The notes under the pieces were generated by a model that ran no database searches, had not been told where the DNA came from, and worked only from the letters and a program-made list of their open reading frames with translations. Made by a program: the position numbers and the translations under genes. From assembly GCF_006335145.1 (NCBI RefSeq), contig NZ_VDMN01000012.1, positions 1 to 64,000 of the forward strand: a stretch of 64,000 nucleotides of DNA, in the 5' to 3' direction. Of this stretch, positions 1-9,776 are shown one piece after another. The DNA is from Aliirhizobium smilacinae. GTDB taxonomy: Bacteria > Pseudomonadota > Alphaproteobacteria > Rhizobiales > Rhizobiaceae. The number at the start of each line of letters is the position of its first letter. Position 1 is the stretch's first letter.

Positions 1-65
1 TTCTCATACATGCGCGCGATCACGCGACGTTCGTCAAAACTCAACTGCACAAAGGAGCGGGCCAT
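1..65 (-). mobile_element. IS30-family transposase, N-terminal fragment (runs off window)
   Basis: Reading leftward from an ATG at 65, the frame gives MARSFVQLSFDERRVIARMYE and is open to the window edge. This matches the start of IS30-family transposases, which open with a short 'QLS.DERR.IA' helix leading into an HTH. Only 21 codons are visible, so it cannot be said whether the element is intact. The AT-rich stretch at 66-180 upstream would hold the promoter and one terminal inverted repeat, but no repeat can be confirmed without the other end. Confidence 0.6.
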
Positions 66-217
66 TCCATCCTCCTGAAACCATGGCCATTATTGTCCTC
101 GTTGCATTTGAAAATGGAATCTGCCCCGCTACACACGCAAGATCGCGTAACATATATTATGGAACAAGCTGATATCCCATAGCCGCCCTGAGCTTGCCGA
201 GATCTGCTAAAGTGCAA

Positions 218-396
218 TCAGAACTCAGCATGCGGCACATCAATCTCGAAACTCAATCCGTCATATGCCGGCTCAACGTGCTCCGGCGTCTCGTTCATCA
301 CCGTCTGATAGTCCAACAGCTTGCCGCCAGCATGGAAAGCGAGCGGCAAGTGATTAGGATCGAAGCTCGTCAAAGAGGACGCTGAATCTTCATCGA
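218..396 (-). pseudogene. C-terminal remnant of an unidentified protein
   Basis: The minus strand holds about 58 sense codons ending at a TGA at 218-220 and beginning just after an in-frame stop near 397. The translation contains FDPNHLPLAFHAGGKLLDYQ and ends DGLSFEIDVPHAEF, with composition typical of a real globular protein. No start codon or ribosome site precedes it, so it reads as the 3' end of a gene whose 5' part has been lost, plausibly through the adjacent IS30 insertion. I do not recognise the family. Confidence 0.35.
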
Positions 397-479
397 GCGA
401 CTGCGGTCACCGGCGATCTCAAACGCACCAGTGCTCGGTGGTCAGATCGATCGGAGAGGCCGGAAACCATGCTCTATTC

Positions 480-1178
480 TCAGGCCAGCGCGCTTTTGAC
501 GGCAGCCAGACCACGCCGCAGGAACGGGTCCGAGTGGACGTAGAAGAATTGCACACCGTTGCTGCGCCAATGCGGGATTTCGTCGAGCGTGGCGAGCGTT
601 CCTGGGATCTTTCCGGCAGCGCGGATCTTGTCGACGGCGACTGCCACCTTGTCCATGACTATATCCGGGCGCGGATCGCCGAATGGCGGAGCCGGCGGGT
701 ATCCCATGTCCTGCGACAGGTCGCCAGGACCGATGAAAAAGACGTCGATACCCTCGACCTTGACGATTTCGTCGAGTTCTTCGATGGCATCGACCGTCTC
801 GATCATGGCGATCACCAGACGTTTCTCGTGGTCCGCCGGAATGGCGTACCGGACGGCATCCACGACCGCCCGGGCTTCGTCTGCATTGCTGATCATCGGC
901 ACCATGATCCCGTCCGCACCCGCATTCAGATAGCGGATGATCAGCGGCCGTTCGTGCGACTGAGGACGCACAATGGCGGCTCCGCCTGCGCCTCTGACGA
1001 TCTGACCGACCTCGCGCACGTCCTCGAAGCTCCAGGTGCCGTGTTCGCAGTCGACGAAGACCGCATCGGCGCCCAGTTCCACGAGACGGGCCGAAAGGCC
1101 CGAATGCGTGTGGTGTGGCGTGAACATGCTGATGGCTTCACCCGCCGCAAGGCGGGCGCGCAGCTTTGCTCCGTTCAT
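480..1178 (-). CDS. HpcH/HpaI aldolase family protein
   Basis: A 232-residue class II (metal-dependent) pyruvate aldolase of the HpcH/HpaI/citrate-lyase-beta fold, which cleaves 2-oxo-4-hydroxy acids to pyruvate plus an aldehyde. The expected active-site residues are present: His46 in DCEHG (base), Arg71 in VRPQ (substrate carboxylate), Glu127 in MIET and Asp153 in GPGDLS (metal ligands). The length is slightly short for the roughly 250-residue family. The start follows GAGAGG with good spacing. It is the last gene of the hyuA-hyuB-SDR-aldolase operon, 14 bases after the SDR, so it probably performs the final C-C cleavage of that pathway. The true substrate cannot be read from sequence. Confidence 0.88.
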   Translation of the reverse strand: MNGAKLRARLAAGEAISMFTPHHTHSGLSARLVELGADAVFVDCEHGTWSFEDVREVGQIVRGAGGAAIVRPQSHERPLIIRYLNAGADGIMVPMISNADEARAVVDAVRYAIPADHEKRLVIAMIETVDAIEELDEIVKVEGIDVFFIGPGDLSQDMGYPPAPPFGDPRPDIVMDKVAVAVDKIRAAGKIPGTLATLDEIPHWRSNGVQFFYVHSDPFLRRGLAAVKSALA

Positions 1179-1192
1179 GATTTTCCTCTCCC

Positions 1193-1999
<807 letters not shown>

Positions 2000-2008
2000 A
2001 GGTATCTC

Positions 2009-3685
2009 CTATTCCGCCGCAACCGCGGCAGCGCCAGAGTAACCGAAGATTTCCTTGGCGGCATTCGGCGTGACGAGTCCTTCAGCAAGATCCTGCTCGA
2101 TAAGTTCGCGGGATCGTTCGCTTGCCTTACCCCAGCCACCGCCGCCGGGCGTGTTTACTTCAAGGCGTTCACCGTTTTTCAGGACGATCTTGCCCTTCGG
2201 AAAATGCGGGTTGCCTTCCTTGATAACCTTGCCTGCGGAACCGCTCTGCCCTTCGACCACGCCGAAGCACGGATGACGGACGCGTTCGGAGGCAAGATAG
2301 ATGTTCATCGGTGTGCGGCCGAGATTGCGCAGGATGACGCGCTGGCCGAGACCACCGCGGTGCTTGCCCGCGCCGCCAGAGTCCGCGATCAGTTCCTTGC
2401 GTTCCATGAGGGCAGGAACCGCGACCTCGAACATCTCGACGGCCGTGACCTTGCAGTTGGACGGGAAGCTGAGCGTATCGAGGCCGTCGAACTCAGAGCG
2501 AGCCCCCTGCCCGCCGTGGAAGTTCTGAACGGACGAATACTGGCTACCGTCGTTGCGCTGGCCGACGCAGTTGGCAGCCCAGATTGGTGCACCACCGCTG
2601 TCGCCGAGCACCTTTTCAGGGACGATGCCTTCCAGCGCCTTGAAGATCAGCGACGGGATGACGTGACCGATCAGGTTACGAGAGTTGCCAGCGGTCCATT
2701 CCTCGGGATTGAGGATACATCCGAGTGGTGCCTCGTCCGTGATCGGGATGATGCAGCCTTCGTTGTTCGGTGTCTCGGAATCCAGCAGGCATTTCAGCGC
2801 GTAGACCGAATGCGCGTAGCGATAGTTCGTGCGGCAGTTGATCGAGTGAAGAACCTGATCGGAGGTTCCCGTGTAGTCGACATGGACGGAATCGTCCCTG
2901 ACGTGAACCGTCGCCTTCAACGTCACATCGACATCGTAGCCATCCAGCAGAACCTCGGCGCCGTATGCGCCGTTCGGCCATTCGCGGATCGCCTTGCGGG
3001 TCTGCGCTTCCGAACGAGAATGGATCGCCTCCGCCAAACCTTCCACGTCGTCGAGACCGTATTCGTCGAGGAACTTGACGAGTTCGCGACCCATGACGTT
3101 GTTGGCTGCGATCATGGATTCCAGGTCGCCCCGCACTTCGACAGGCATGCGGACCGATGCTTCGATGATGTCGAAGATGTCGTCGTTGGGAACGCCCTTC
3201 TTGAGCAGCTTGACGATCGGGAAGCGGATGCCTTCGGCGAAGATATCGCTGGCTTCTGAATGCAGCGGCGCGCCGCCGATATCGGGAAGATGCGCAATCG
3301 AGCCCGCATAGGCCACGACCTTGCCGTTCTTGAAGATCGGCGTGATCATCGTTACGTCCGGCAGGTGGCCCGTACCGATTTCCGGGTCGTTCGTCGCCAG
3401 CACGTCACCTTCCTCAAGCCTTTCGGCCGGGAATTTGGGCAGGAAATATTTCTGGGCAGCCGCCGGAAGCGAAGTGATGAACACCGGGATGGACCAGGTG
3501 CACTGCGCAAGCGCCTGCCCCTTGGCATCGAGAAGAACGGTCACGTAGTCGTGGTTTTCGCGAACGATCGGCGAGAATGCGGTCTTCCCGAGAACATTGT
3601 CAGCCTGGTCCGCGATGAACACGAGACGGTTCCACATGACCTGGAGATTGATCGGATCGTTGAAATCTGTTGCGGGTTTCGACAT
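2009..3685 (-). CDS. hyuB: Hydantoinase B / oxoprolinase family subunit
   Basis: A 558-residue HyuB-type subunit. With HyuA it forms ATP-dependent amidohydrolases or carboxylases (N-methylhydantoinase, 5-oxoprolinase, acetone/acetophenone-carboxylase-like enzymes). Family hallmarks are the N-terminal 'NPINLQVMWNRL'-like opening (here NDPINLQVMWNRL), LATNDPEIGTGHLPD near residues 95-110, and the C-terminal TPGGGGWG. Its ribosome site (AAGGGGC) overlaps the end of hyuA and the gap is 11 bases, indicating coupled translation of the two subunits. Length is normal for the family. Whether the complex opens a hydantoin, a 5-oxoproline or carboxylates a ketone cannot be decided here. Confidence 0.92.
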   Translation of the reverse strand: MSKPATDFNDPINLQVMWNRLVFIADQADNVLGKTAFSPIVRENHDYVTVLLDAKGQALAQCTWSIPVFITSLPAAAQKYFLPKFPAERLEEGDVLATNDPEIGTGHLPDVTMITPIFKNGKVVAYAGSIAHLPDIGGAPLHSEASDIFAEGIRFPIVKLLKKGVPNDDIFDIIEASVRMPVEVRGDLESMIAANNVMGRELVKFLDEYGLDDVEGLAEAIHSRSEAQTRKAIREWPNGAYGAEVLLDGYDVDVTLKATVHVRDDSVHVDYTGTSDQVLHSINCRTNYRYAHSVYALKCLLDSETPNNEGCIIPITDEAPLGCILNPEEWTAGNSRNLIGHVIPSLIFKALEGIVPEKVLGDSGGAPIWAANCVGQRNDGSQYSSVQNFHGGQGARSEFDGLDTLSFPSNCKVTAVEMFEVAVPALMERKELIADSGGAGKHRGGLGQRVILRNLGRTPMNIYLASERVRHPCFGVVEGQSGSAGKVIKEGNPHFPKGKIVLKNGERLEVNTPGGGGWGKASERSRELIEQDLAEGLVTPNAAKEIFGYSGAAAVAAE

Positions 3686-3696
3686 CTGGACGCCCC

Positions 3697-5760
3697 TTAG
3701 AGAATGTTGATCACGAGGTTGCCGTGGCCATCGACGTGGAACACGCCGCTTGGGCCGACGACCGCCGTCGATTCACGCTGTTCGACGATGGCAGGTCCCT
3801 TGACCGCTTCGCCGACCGGCAGCTTGTAGTGATCGTAGACCGTCGTCTCGACATAGCCGTTAATCTCCTGGAAGTAGACCTGACGGCTTCCCTTGCTTGC
3901 ATCGGCGACGACTACGTCATGTGGCCGTGTGACCTGATCCTTCTCGCCGCTGGCGCGGAGCCTCCAGGTGATGACTTCTAGAGGTGCAGCGACTGTGCGA
4001 CCAAACAGTTCCTGGTAGAGCTTGAAAAATCTTGCCTTGAGTTCTCCGAGGAACTCTTCCTTCGACAGGCTGCGATCCGGCAGGACGACGGTTATCTCGT
4101 GACCCTGACCGACATGGCGCATGTCGACCGTATAGCGGTTGGTGATGGTCTCCTTTGGCACGCCAGCCGCAGACACGACCTCGGCGCCCTGCCCCGATAG
4201 ATCGTCGAGCAGACGGTTCATGGCGTCGAGATCCCAGTTATCGATCGCCATCGGATAGCTTGCCGACAGATCGACGGCGACCGGAGCAATCAGAAGACCG
4301 ATTGCCGAAGATACGCCGGCTCCAGTCGGGCAGATCACGCGGGAGATGCCGAGCTTGAGGGCGATGCCGTAGGCATGAACTGGACCCGCACCACCGAAGG
4401 CCACCATCGGCAGCGAGCGCGGATCGACGCCGAGATCCGTGGCATGCATGGCGGCAGCCTTGCTCATGGACTCGTTGACGAGGTCGTGGATACCCCAGGC
4501 GCAGCGTTCGACGGAGACATCAAGCGCCGTCGCGAGCTTCGACATTGCCTCGTGCGCCGCATCCTTGGAGACCTTGAAGGAGCCGCCGACGAACGATTCG
4601 GTACCCATGTAGCCGAGAAGGATGTCGGCATCGGTCACGGTCGGCTGCGTGCCGCCTCGCTGGTAGGCCGCTGGCCCCGGCATTGCGCCTGCCGAATGCG
4701 GGCCGACATCGAGCAGGCCGAGCGGGTTTTTGGCGGCGATCGATCCACCACCTGCGCCAATTTCGATCATCTGGATCGACTGGATCTTCAACGGGAAGCC
4801 CGAGCCCTTGCGGAAACGCTGATAGTGGGCAACTTCGAGATCCGTACCGACATTCGGTTCGCCGTTGGGGATCAGGCAAAGCTTGGCGGTCGTACCGCCC
4901 ATATCGAAGGAGAGGACGCTATCTTCTCCGGCCGTGCGACCAAATTCGGCAGCGGCCACGGCACCTGCGGCCGGACCGGATTCGATCAGGCGCACCGGAA
5001 GCTCGGCGGCGCGACGGCTCGGAACAAGGCCACCGGAAGACGTCATCCAGAGAACCTGGCGATCGATGCCCTTCTCGGCAAACTCGCGCTCCAGATGCGC
5101 GACGTGGCCGGCCATCTGTGGACGGGTATAAGCGTTGACGACCGTTGTGGACGCGCGATCGAACTCGCGCATCTCCGGGCATACTTCCGACGAGAGCGAA
5201 ACGAAGATGTCCGGGGTTTCCTCGCGCAGAAGAGCGGCAACACGCTTTTCGTGCTGGGGATATTTATAGGCGTGTAGAAGGCAGACGGCGACGGAGCGGA
5301 TGCCTTTCTCCTTCAGGCGGCCGGCGATCTCGCGAACTGTCTCTTCCCTGAGCTCGGTGATCACTTCGCCGTCGGCGGCGATGCGCTCTTCGGCGCCATA
5401 GCTATTCTGGCGGGTAACCAGCGGATCGGGATACTTGATGTTCAGATCGTAGAGATCGTAACGGCCCTCGTTACGGATCCGCAGCATGTCCTGGAAACCG
5501 TCCGTGGTGACGAAGCCCGTCTCCACGCCCTTTCGCTCCAGAACCGCGTTCGTGACGACGGTCGTTGCGCCGAGCACCTGTAACCCATCAATGGAGATCG
5601 TCGCGGCATGCTTTTCCAGAAGCTCGGAGACGCCCTGAACGACGGCCTCTGCCGGATTCTTCGGGGTGCTCAGAACCTTGTGAAGATGAAGTTCGCCGCT
5701 GTCATCGAGCAGTGCGAAGTCGGTGAAAGTACCGCCAGTATCGAAAGCCAGTTTTGCCAT
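3697..5760 (-). CDS. hyuA: Hydantoinase A / oxoprolinase family subunit
   Basis: A 687-residue ATP-binding HyuA subunit with an actin/ASKHA-type fold. FDTGGTFTDFALL lies at the N-terminus (hydant_A_N), followed by FDMGGTTAK, IGAGGGSIA and AFGGAGPVHA. I place the start at 5760 (MAKLAFDTGG), preceded by GAGGGAAACA. An upstream in-frame ATG at 5811 has no ribosome site and would add 17 unconserved residues. It is the first gene of the hyuA-hyuB-SDR-aldolase operon. Its promoter at 5838-5901 shares a conserved LysR-type block with the livK promoter, and the lysR gene lies directly upstream. Confidence 0.92.
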   Translation of the reverse strand: MAKLAFDTGGTFTDFALLDDSGELHLHKVLSTPKNPAEAVVQGVSELLEKHAATISIDGLQVLGATTVVTNAVLERKGVETGFVTTDGFQDMLRIRNEGRYDLYDLNIKYPDPLVTRQNSYGAEERIAADGEVITELREETVREIAGRLKEKGIRSVAVCLLHAYKYPQHEKRVAALLREETPDIFVSLSSEVCPEMREFDRASTTVVNAYTRPQMAGHVAHLEREFAEKGIDRQVLWMTSSGGLVPSRRAAELPVRLIESGPAAGAVAAAEFGRTAGEDSVLSFDMGGTTAKLCLIPNGEPNVGTDLEVAHYQRFRKGSGFPLKIQSIQMIEIGAGGGSIAAKNPLGLLDVGPHSAGAMPGPAAYQRGGTQPTVTDADILLGYMGTESFVGGSFKVSKDAAHEAMSKLATALDVSVERCAWGIHDLVNESMSKAAAMHATDLGVDPRSLPMVAFGGAGPVHAYGIALKLGISRVICPTGAGVSSAIGLLIAPVAVDLSASYPMAIDNWDLDAMNRLLDDLSGQGAEVVSAAGVPKETITNRYTVDMRHVGQGHEITVVLPDRSLSKEEFLGELKARFFKLYQELFGRTVAAPLEVITWRLRASGEKDQVTRPHDVVVADASKGSRQVYFQEINGYVETTVYDHYKLPVGEAVKGPAIVEQRESTAVVGPSGVFHVDGHGNLVINIL

Positions 5761-5837
5761 TGTTTCCCTCGGAGCGACCTTTGCAGCTTTGGCGCTGCTT
5801 TGCGGACCCATTGGCCAGGCCCGTTCACTGGAGAGAG

Positions 5838-5901
5838 GTTAGGAGAGTTCGGCTTTGGTTGGCCAACACAACTACAGTCTGCCGCCATAGGGTTTGCTTA
5901 T
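5838..5901 (-). promoter_or_regulatory. LysR-type activator site plus promoter of the hyuA operon
   Basis: Reading the minus strand, an ATAAGcAAACcCTAT dyad (T-N11-A; 5901-5887) is followed by the shared GCGGCAGA and AGTTGTGTTGGCCAA blocks. TTGGCC serves as -35 (5866-5861), then a 17-base spacer and CCTAAC as -10 (5843-5838). The predicted transcript start is near 5831, which puts the dyad centre near -63, the usual position of a LysR recognition site. The same arrangement with the same spacing is found at 12991-13054 before livK. Confidence 0.65.
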
Positions 5902-6007
5902 GACAATGGGGCGACCTGACATCAGTGTTCGACCGGGTCTAAAGATCAGTCCGACATCCGTGCATGTCAGTAGTGGACCTGCAGGCGTGTCGTAAGCCCT
6001 TAGCCAT

Positions 6008-6946
6008 TTAAACCGCCCGGATACCCGGATGCTGGCCATTCTGCATTTTCGCAACGATGTCGAGAAGGACGGACCGCGCCGCCAGTGCAGGTTCCGACAA
6101 TGGCAGGTGATCGGAGATACAGAGCGAAACGGTAGCGTCGATAACAGGCTTATTCAAAGGATGCAGTTGTGCGCCTCGGAAGCTAGCCGTCTCCAGAACG
6201 ACGGAGGCCGGAAGGATCGTTGATCCGAGGCCGTCGAGAACAGCTGCAGCGAGCGCCGGGACGGATTCCACCTCCGAAATGACTTCAGGCTTCGACCGGG
6301 CTCGCCCGAGCGCGTCATCGATGAGCCGCCGCAGGAAATGCGACTTGCTCGGCAGCAGCATCGGTAGAGCATCAAGTGCGGACAATGGAAGCGTGTTACC
6401 CGCTTTGTCGGGCAGCTCCATATCTGCCGGAGAGACTAGGAACATTTCCTCGCGGAACAGCGGTTGCAGGGTGACCCCCTTGATCGGATCCGACGTGTAG
6501 ATGAGCGCCATGTCCATCTTGCCCGTCATGATCAATTCGCTGAGGATATGCCCAAAACTGTCGTTGATATGAACGGTGATATGAGGATACCGCGCCCTCA
6601 TCTCCTTGATGAGAGGTAGAGAAAGCGCGCTGGACGACGAATACGTCGCCAGCCCGATCGACACACGCCCGGACACAGAGCGACTTGACTGCTCGATATC
6701 TGTCTGCGTCTGCTCGATCTGCTTGAGCATGATCTGGGCGTGACGGTAAAGGACGAGGCCTGCCTCGGTCGGGGTGATGCCAACATTGCTGCGAATCAGG
6801 AGCTGGTGCTTGAAATGCTGTTCGAGCGAAGCGATCTGCTGCGACAATGCGGGCTGGGCGACACGCAGGATACTGGCGGCGCGCGACACGCTTCCAGTAT
6901 CGATGATCTTGACGAAGCTTTTGAGTTTCTTGAAGTCTACGCTCAT
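6008..6946 (-). CDS. LysR-family transcriptional regulator
   Basis: A 312-residue LysR-type regulator. Residues about 5-64 form the winged HTH (FVKIIDTGSVSRAASILRVAQPALSQQI), followed by the linker helix and a periplasmic-binding-fold effector domain from about residue 92. Length is normal. It sits between the two operons it most likely controls: hyuA-hyuB-SDR-aldolase 248 bases downstream, and the liv-aminotransferase operon upstream. All are on the same strand, not in the usual divergent arrangement. The near-identical T-N11-A promoter blocks before hyuA and livK are the best candidates for its binding sites. The inducer is unknown. Confidence 0.93.
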   Translation of the reverse strand: MSVDFKKLKSFVKIIDTGSVSRAASILRVAQPALSQQIASLEQHFKHQLLIRSNVGITPTEAGLVLYRHAQIMLKQIEQTQTDIEQSSRSVSGRVSIGLATYSSSSALSLPLIKEMRARYPHITVHINDSFGHILSELIMTGKMDMALIYTSDPIKGVTLQPLFREEMFLVSPADMELPDKAGNTLPLSALDALPMLLPSKSHFLRRLIDDALGRARSKPEVISEVESVPALAAAVLDGLGSTILPASVVLETASFRGAQLHPLNKPVIDATVSLCISDHLPLSEPALAARSVLLDIVAKMQNGQHPGIRAV

Positions 6947-6979
6947 TGTTCCCCGCTTTTTTTGCGGAGACCCTAAGAC

Positions 6980-7011
6980 GGCGGGGCGGACCTTAGCAAG
7001 CCCTCCCCGCC
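6980..7011 (-). terminator. Hairpin between aminotransferase and lysR
   Basis: GGCGGGG and CCCCGCC form a 7-bp GC stem with an 18-base loop, just after the aminotransferase stop and before lysR. A TTTT run follows on the plus strand, while the minus strand has AAAA before the stem. It is therefore a plausible terminator or insulator of the liv operon but lacks a T-tract in the transcribed direction. Confidence 0.4.
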
Positions 7012-7024
7012 TTTTAGATGCAGT

Positions 7025-8233
7025 CTACGACAGAGCCGCGGCTGCCTGCTCGATGCGGTTACACGCATCCTCGATCACTTTCATCGACGTTGCGAACGAG
7101 ATCCGGAAATAGGGAGACAGGCCATACGCAGCGCCCTGGAGCGCCGCCACCCCAACGCCGTCGAGGAGATAGAGTACAAAATCGAGATCGTTCTCGATGA
7201 TCTTCCCATCCGGCGTCTTCTTGCCGATCACGCCGGCGCAGCTCGGGTAGAGATAGAAAGCACCGTCGGGCACCATGCAGGACAGCCCCGGAATAGCGTT
7301 CAGGCGGGCACAGGTATAGTCGCGTCGCTGCTTGTAAACCGCGACGCTTTCCGAGACGAATTTCTGGTCATTGGCGAGCGCATGTGCAGCTGCCGCCTGG
7401 CTAACCGACGACGGGCAGGACGACATCTGCGATTGCAGCTTGTTGATGGCGGCGATAAGCGCGCCCGGTCCCGCTCCGTAGCCAATGCGCCATCCTGTCA
7501 TGGCATACGACTTCGACACACCGTTGGTCAGCAGGACCCGATCCTTGAGTTCAGGCACGACCGCCACGAGGGTCTTCATCGGCTCGTCCCTGAACCAGAC
7601 TTGGTCGTAGATATCGTCCGACAGAACCATCACATGCGGATGGCGCAGAAGAACCTTACCGATCGCCTTCAGTTCCGCCTCGTCATAGGCGGCACCGGTC
7701 GGGTTGGAAGGAGCATTGAGAATAAGCCATAACGTCTTCGGCGTGATTGCTCTTTCCAGCGCTTCTGCCGTGAGCTTGAACCCGACCTCTTCCGGGCAAG
7801 CCACGATGACAGGTGTGCCCTCGTTTGCAATCACCATATCGGGATAGGACACCCAGTATGGCGCCGGAATGATGACCTCGGCGCCGTTCTCGACGCTTGC
7901 CATGAGCGCCAGGAACAGGATTTGTTTTGCTCCGCCACCGACGCAGATCTCGTTGTCGGCGTATTGGATGCCGACACGTTTTGCGAAATCACCGATAATG
8001 GCCTTGCGCAATGCAGGCGTGCCGTTGACGGAGGTATATTTGGTTTCACCACGGTCGATCGCCGCGTGCGCAGCGGCCTTGACGTCTTCCGGCGTATCGA
8101 AATCGGGCTCGCCCACGGTCAGGTCGGCGATGTCACGACCTGCTGCCTTCAGTTCCCGGGCTCGAGCGGCGGCCGCCGTGCTCGGAGAAACCTTGATCCT
8201 GGACACGCGGGATGCTGGCACGAAAGTGCTCAT
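7025..8233 (-). CDS. Class I/II PLP-dependent aminotransferase (aspartate aminotransferase family)
   Basis: A 402-residue fold-type I aminotransferase close to the rhizobial AatA group. NAPSNPTG lies at 173-180, SDDIYD at 205-210, and the PLP lysine in SKSYAMTGWRIGY is Lys241 with the phosphate-binding Arg249 nearby. The start has GAGGAAATACCG before the ATG. It lies 36 bases after livF and ends the liv operon, so it probably transaminates the amino acid (or amino-acid-like product) brought in by the LIV-type transporter, feeding the keto acid to the hyu/SDR/aldolase branch. The donor specificity cannot be read from the sequence. Confidence 0.9.
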   Translation of the reverse strand: MSTFVPASRVSRIKVSPSTAAAARARELKAAGRDIADLTVGEPDFDTPEDVKAAAHAAIDRGETKYTSVNGTPALRKAIIGDFAKRVGIQYADNEICVGGGAKQILFLALMASVENGAEVIIPAPYWVSYPDMVIANEGTPVIVACPEEVGFKLTAEALERAITPKTLWLILNAPSNPTGAAYDEAELKAIGKVLLRHPHVMVLSDDIYDQVWFRDEPMKTLVAVVPELKDRVLLTNGVSKSYAMTGWRIGYGAGPGALIAAINKLQSQMSSCPSSVSQAAAAHALANDQKFVSESVAVYKQRRDYTCARLNAIPGLSCMVPDGAFYLYPSCAGVIGKKTPDGKIIENDLDFVLYLLDGVGVAALQGAAYGLSPYFRISFATSMKVIEDACNRIEQAAAALS

Positions 8234-8269
8234 CGGTATTTCCTCGAATTGCTGTATGCTGAAACGTCG

Positions 8270-9013
8270 TCAGTGCGCGGCTTCAAGCTCGCCGCGCATC
8301 TTTCCTGTGAGGAACAGCTCGCCGAGCTCGTCATGGGTGATGTCCTCGGGGGTGCCATCCCAGATGACCTTGCCCAGACGAAGGATTACAGCTCGTTGGG
8401 CTACTTCCATCGCTTTCTTCGTGTTCTGCTCGACGAGCAGGATTGTCATTCCGTCAGCGTGCAAGCGCAGCAGCTCGTCGAAGACAATCCCAATAGCGGC
8501 TGGCGACAGGCCGACAGACGGTTCGTCGACCAGCAGGACCTTCGGACGTTGCAGGACGGCCATGGCGACTTCGAGCAGTTGCTGCTCACCGCCGGACATG
8601 TTTCCCGCGAGCGTCGAACGACGTGTCTTGAGGATCGGGAAGAGATCGTAGACATAGTCACGGTCCGCCTTCACCTTCGCGTCGCGGATTGTGTAGGCGG
8701 CCATCTGGAGATTTTCGTCGACAGTCATGACCGGAAAGTTGCAGCGCCCCTGCGGAACGAAAGAAATGCCCTCGCCCAGGATCGCCCGCGACTTGGAGGC
8801 GGCGATATCCTCGCCACGCCAGTCGATGCTCCCTTCCTTGACCGTAGTCATACCGTAGAGCGTCTTGAGAAGCGTCGACTTGCCCGCTCCGTTCGGCCCC
8901 ATGAGCGCCACGAACTGCCCGGCTGGAATGTCAAGATCGACGCCATTGAGGATGTCGAGATTGCCATAGCCTGCGCGCAGGCCCTTGATCGAAAGATTGC
9001 TGTCAGCCACCAA
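8270..9013 (-). CDS. livF: LIV-type ABC transporter ATP-binding protein LivF
   Basis: A 247-residue ATPase of the branched-chain amino acid (HAAT) importer family. Walker A GPNGAGKST is at 39-47, the signature NMSGGEQQ at 138-145 and Walker B VLLVDEPS at 159-166. The short form without the extra helices of LivG identifies it as LivF. The ATG lies inside the end of livG (11-base overlap), so the two ATPases are translationally coupled and pair as a heterodimer at the membrane. The imported substrate may be an amide or ureido compound rather than leucine, given the neighbouring hydantoinase genes. Confidence 0.93.
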   Translation of the reverse strand: MVADSNLSIKGLRAGYGNLDILNGVDLDIPAGQFVALMGPNGAGKSTLLKTLYGMTTVKEGSIDWRGEDIAASKSRAILGEGISFVPQGRCNFPVMTVDENLQMAAYTIRDAKVKADRDYVYDLFPILKTRRSTLAGNMSGGEQQLLEVAMAVLQRPKVLLVDEPSVGLSPAAIGIVFDELLRLHADGMTILLVEQNTKKAMEVAQRAVILRLGKVIWDGTPEDITHDELGELFLTGKMRGELEAAH

Positions 9014-9776
9014 GATAGGCCTCCCTTACGCGCTGATCCTGAATGATGTCGTGCGGCAGACCCTCTACGAGCTTCGCGCCCTGATCGAGAACGACGACGC
9101 GCTGGCAGATGCTGGTCACCACGTCGATGTTGTGCTCGATGACGAGGAAGCTCACGCCGAGCGACTTGTTCGCATACTGGATGGTGTCGACAACGCGCTC
9201 GATGATCTTCGGGTTGATGCCTGCCATCGGCTCGTCGAGCAGTATCAGTTTCGGTTCCGGCATGAGCATGGATGCGAACTGGATGAGTTTCTGCTGGCCA
9301 CCGGACAGGTTGCCCGCAGGCTGATGCCGGACATCCCACAGGCCTGCCATCTTGATCAGTTCCCGCGCCCGCTCCCGCAGAGCGGCGATGCGGCTGCGAG
9401 ACAGCTTGCCCAAACCAAAGGTAGACGCCAGCGTCGGAAAGGTGAACATCTGGCCCGCGATGATCAGGTTCTCTTCCACGTCGAGCGCCTTGAACGTGAC
9501 CGTCTTCTGGAAGGACCGAAGCATTCGCCCCTCGCGGGCGATGCGGTTCAGGGACCATCCCGTTATATCCTGACCGTCGAGGACGACCTTGCCCGTATCT
9601 GGACGCGCAAGACCGGTACTGCAGTCGAAGAAGGTGGACTTGCCGGATCCGTTCGGGCCGATCAGCCCGGCGATCTCGCCGCGGTTGATGTGCATGCTGA
9701 CATCGTTGACGGCCTTCACGGCACCATAGGACTTGCTAAGGTTCTTGATCTCGAGGATTGGAAGGTGCGCGTTCAT
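9003..9776 (-). CDS. livG: LIV-type ABC transporter ATP-binding protein LivG
   Basis: A 257-residue ATPase with Walker A GPNGSGKST (40-48), signature NLSGGQQK, Walker B LILLDEP followed by MAGINP, and the LivG-type C-terminal extension ending 'VREAYLGG'. I take the start at 9776 because that ATG overlaps the livM stop as ATGA and matches the family N-terminus (LEIKNLSKSYG). Upstream alternatives lie inside livM. It is the partner of LivF in the cytoplasmic face of the importer. Confidence 0.93.
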   Translation of the reverse strand: MNAHLPILEIKNLSKSYGAVKAVNDVSMHINRGEIAGLIGPNGSGKSTFFDCSTGLARPDTGKVVLDGQDITGWSLNRIAREGRMLRSFQKTVTFKALDVEENLIIAGQMFTFPTLASTFGLGKLSRSRIAALRERARELIKMAGLWDVRHQPAGNLSGGQQKLIQFASMLMPEPKLILLDEPMAGINPKIIERVVDTIQYANKSLGVSFLVIEHNIDVVTSICQRVVVLDQGAKLVEGLPHDIIQDQRVREAYLGG

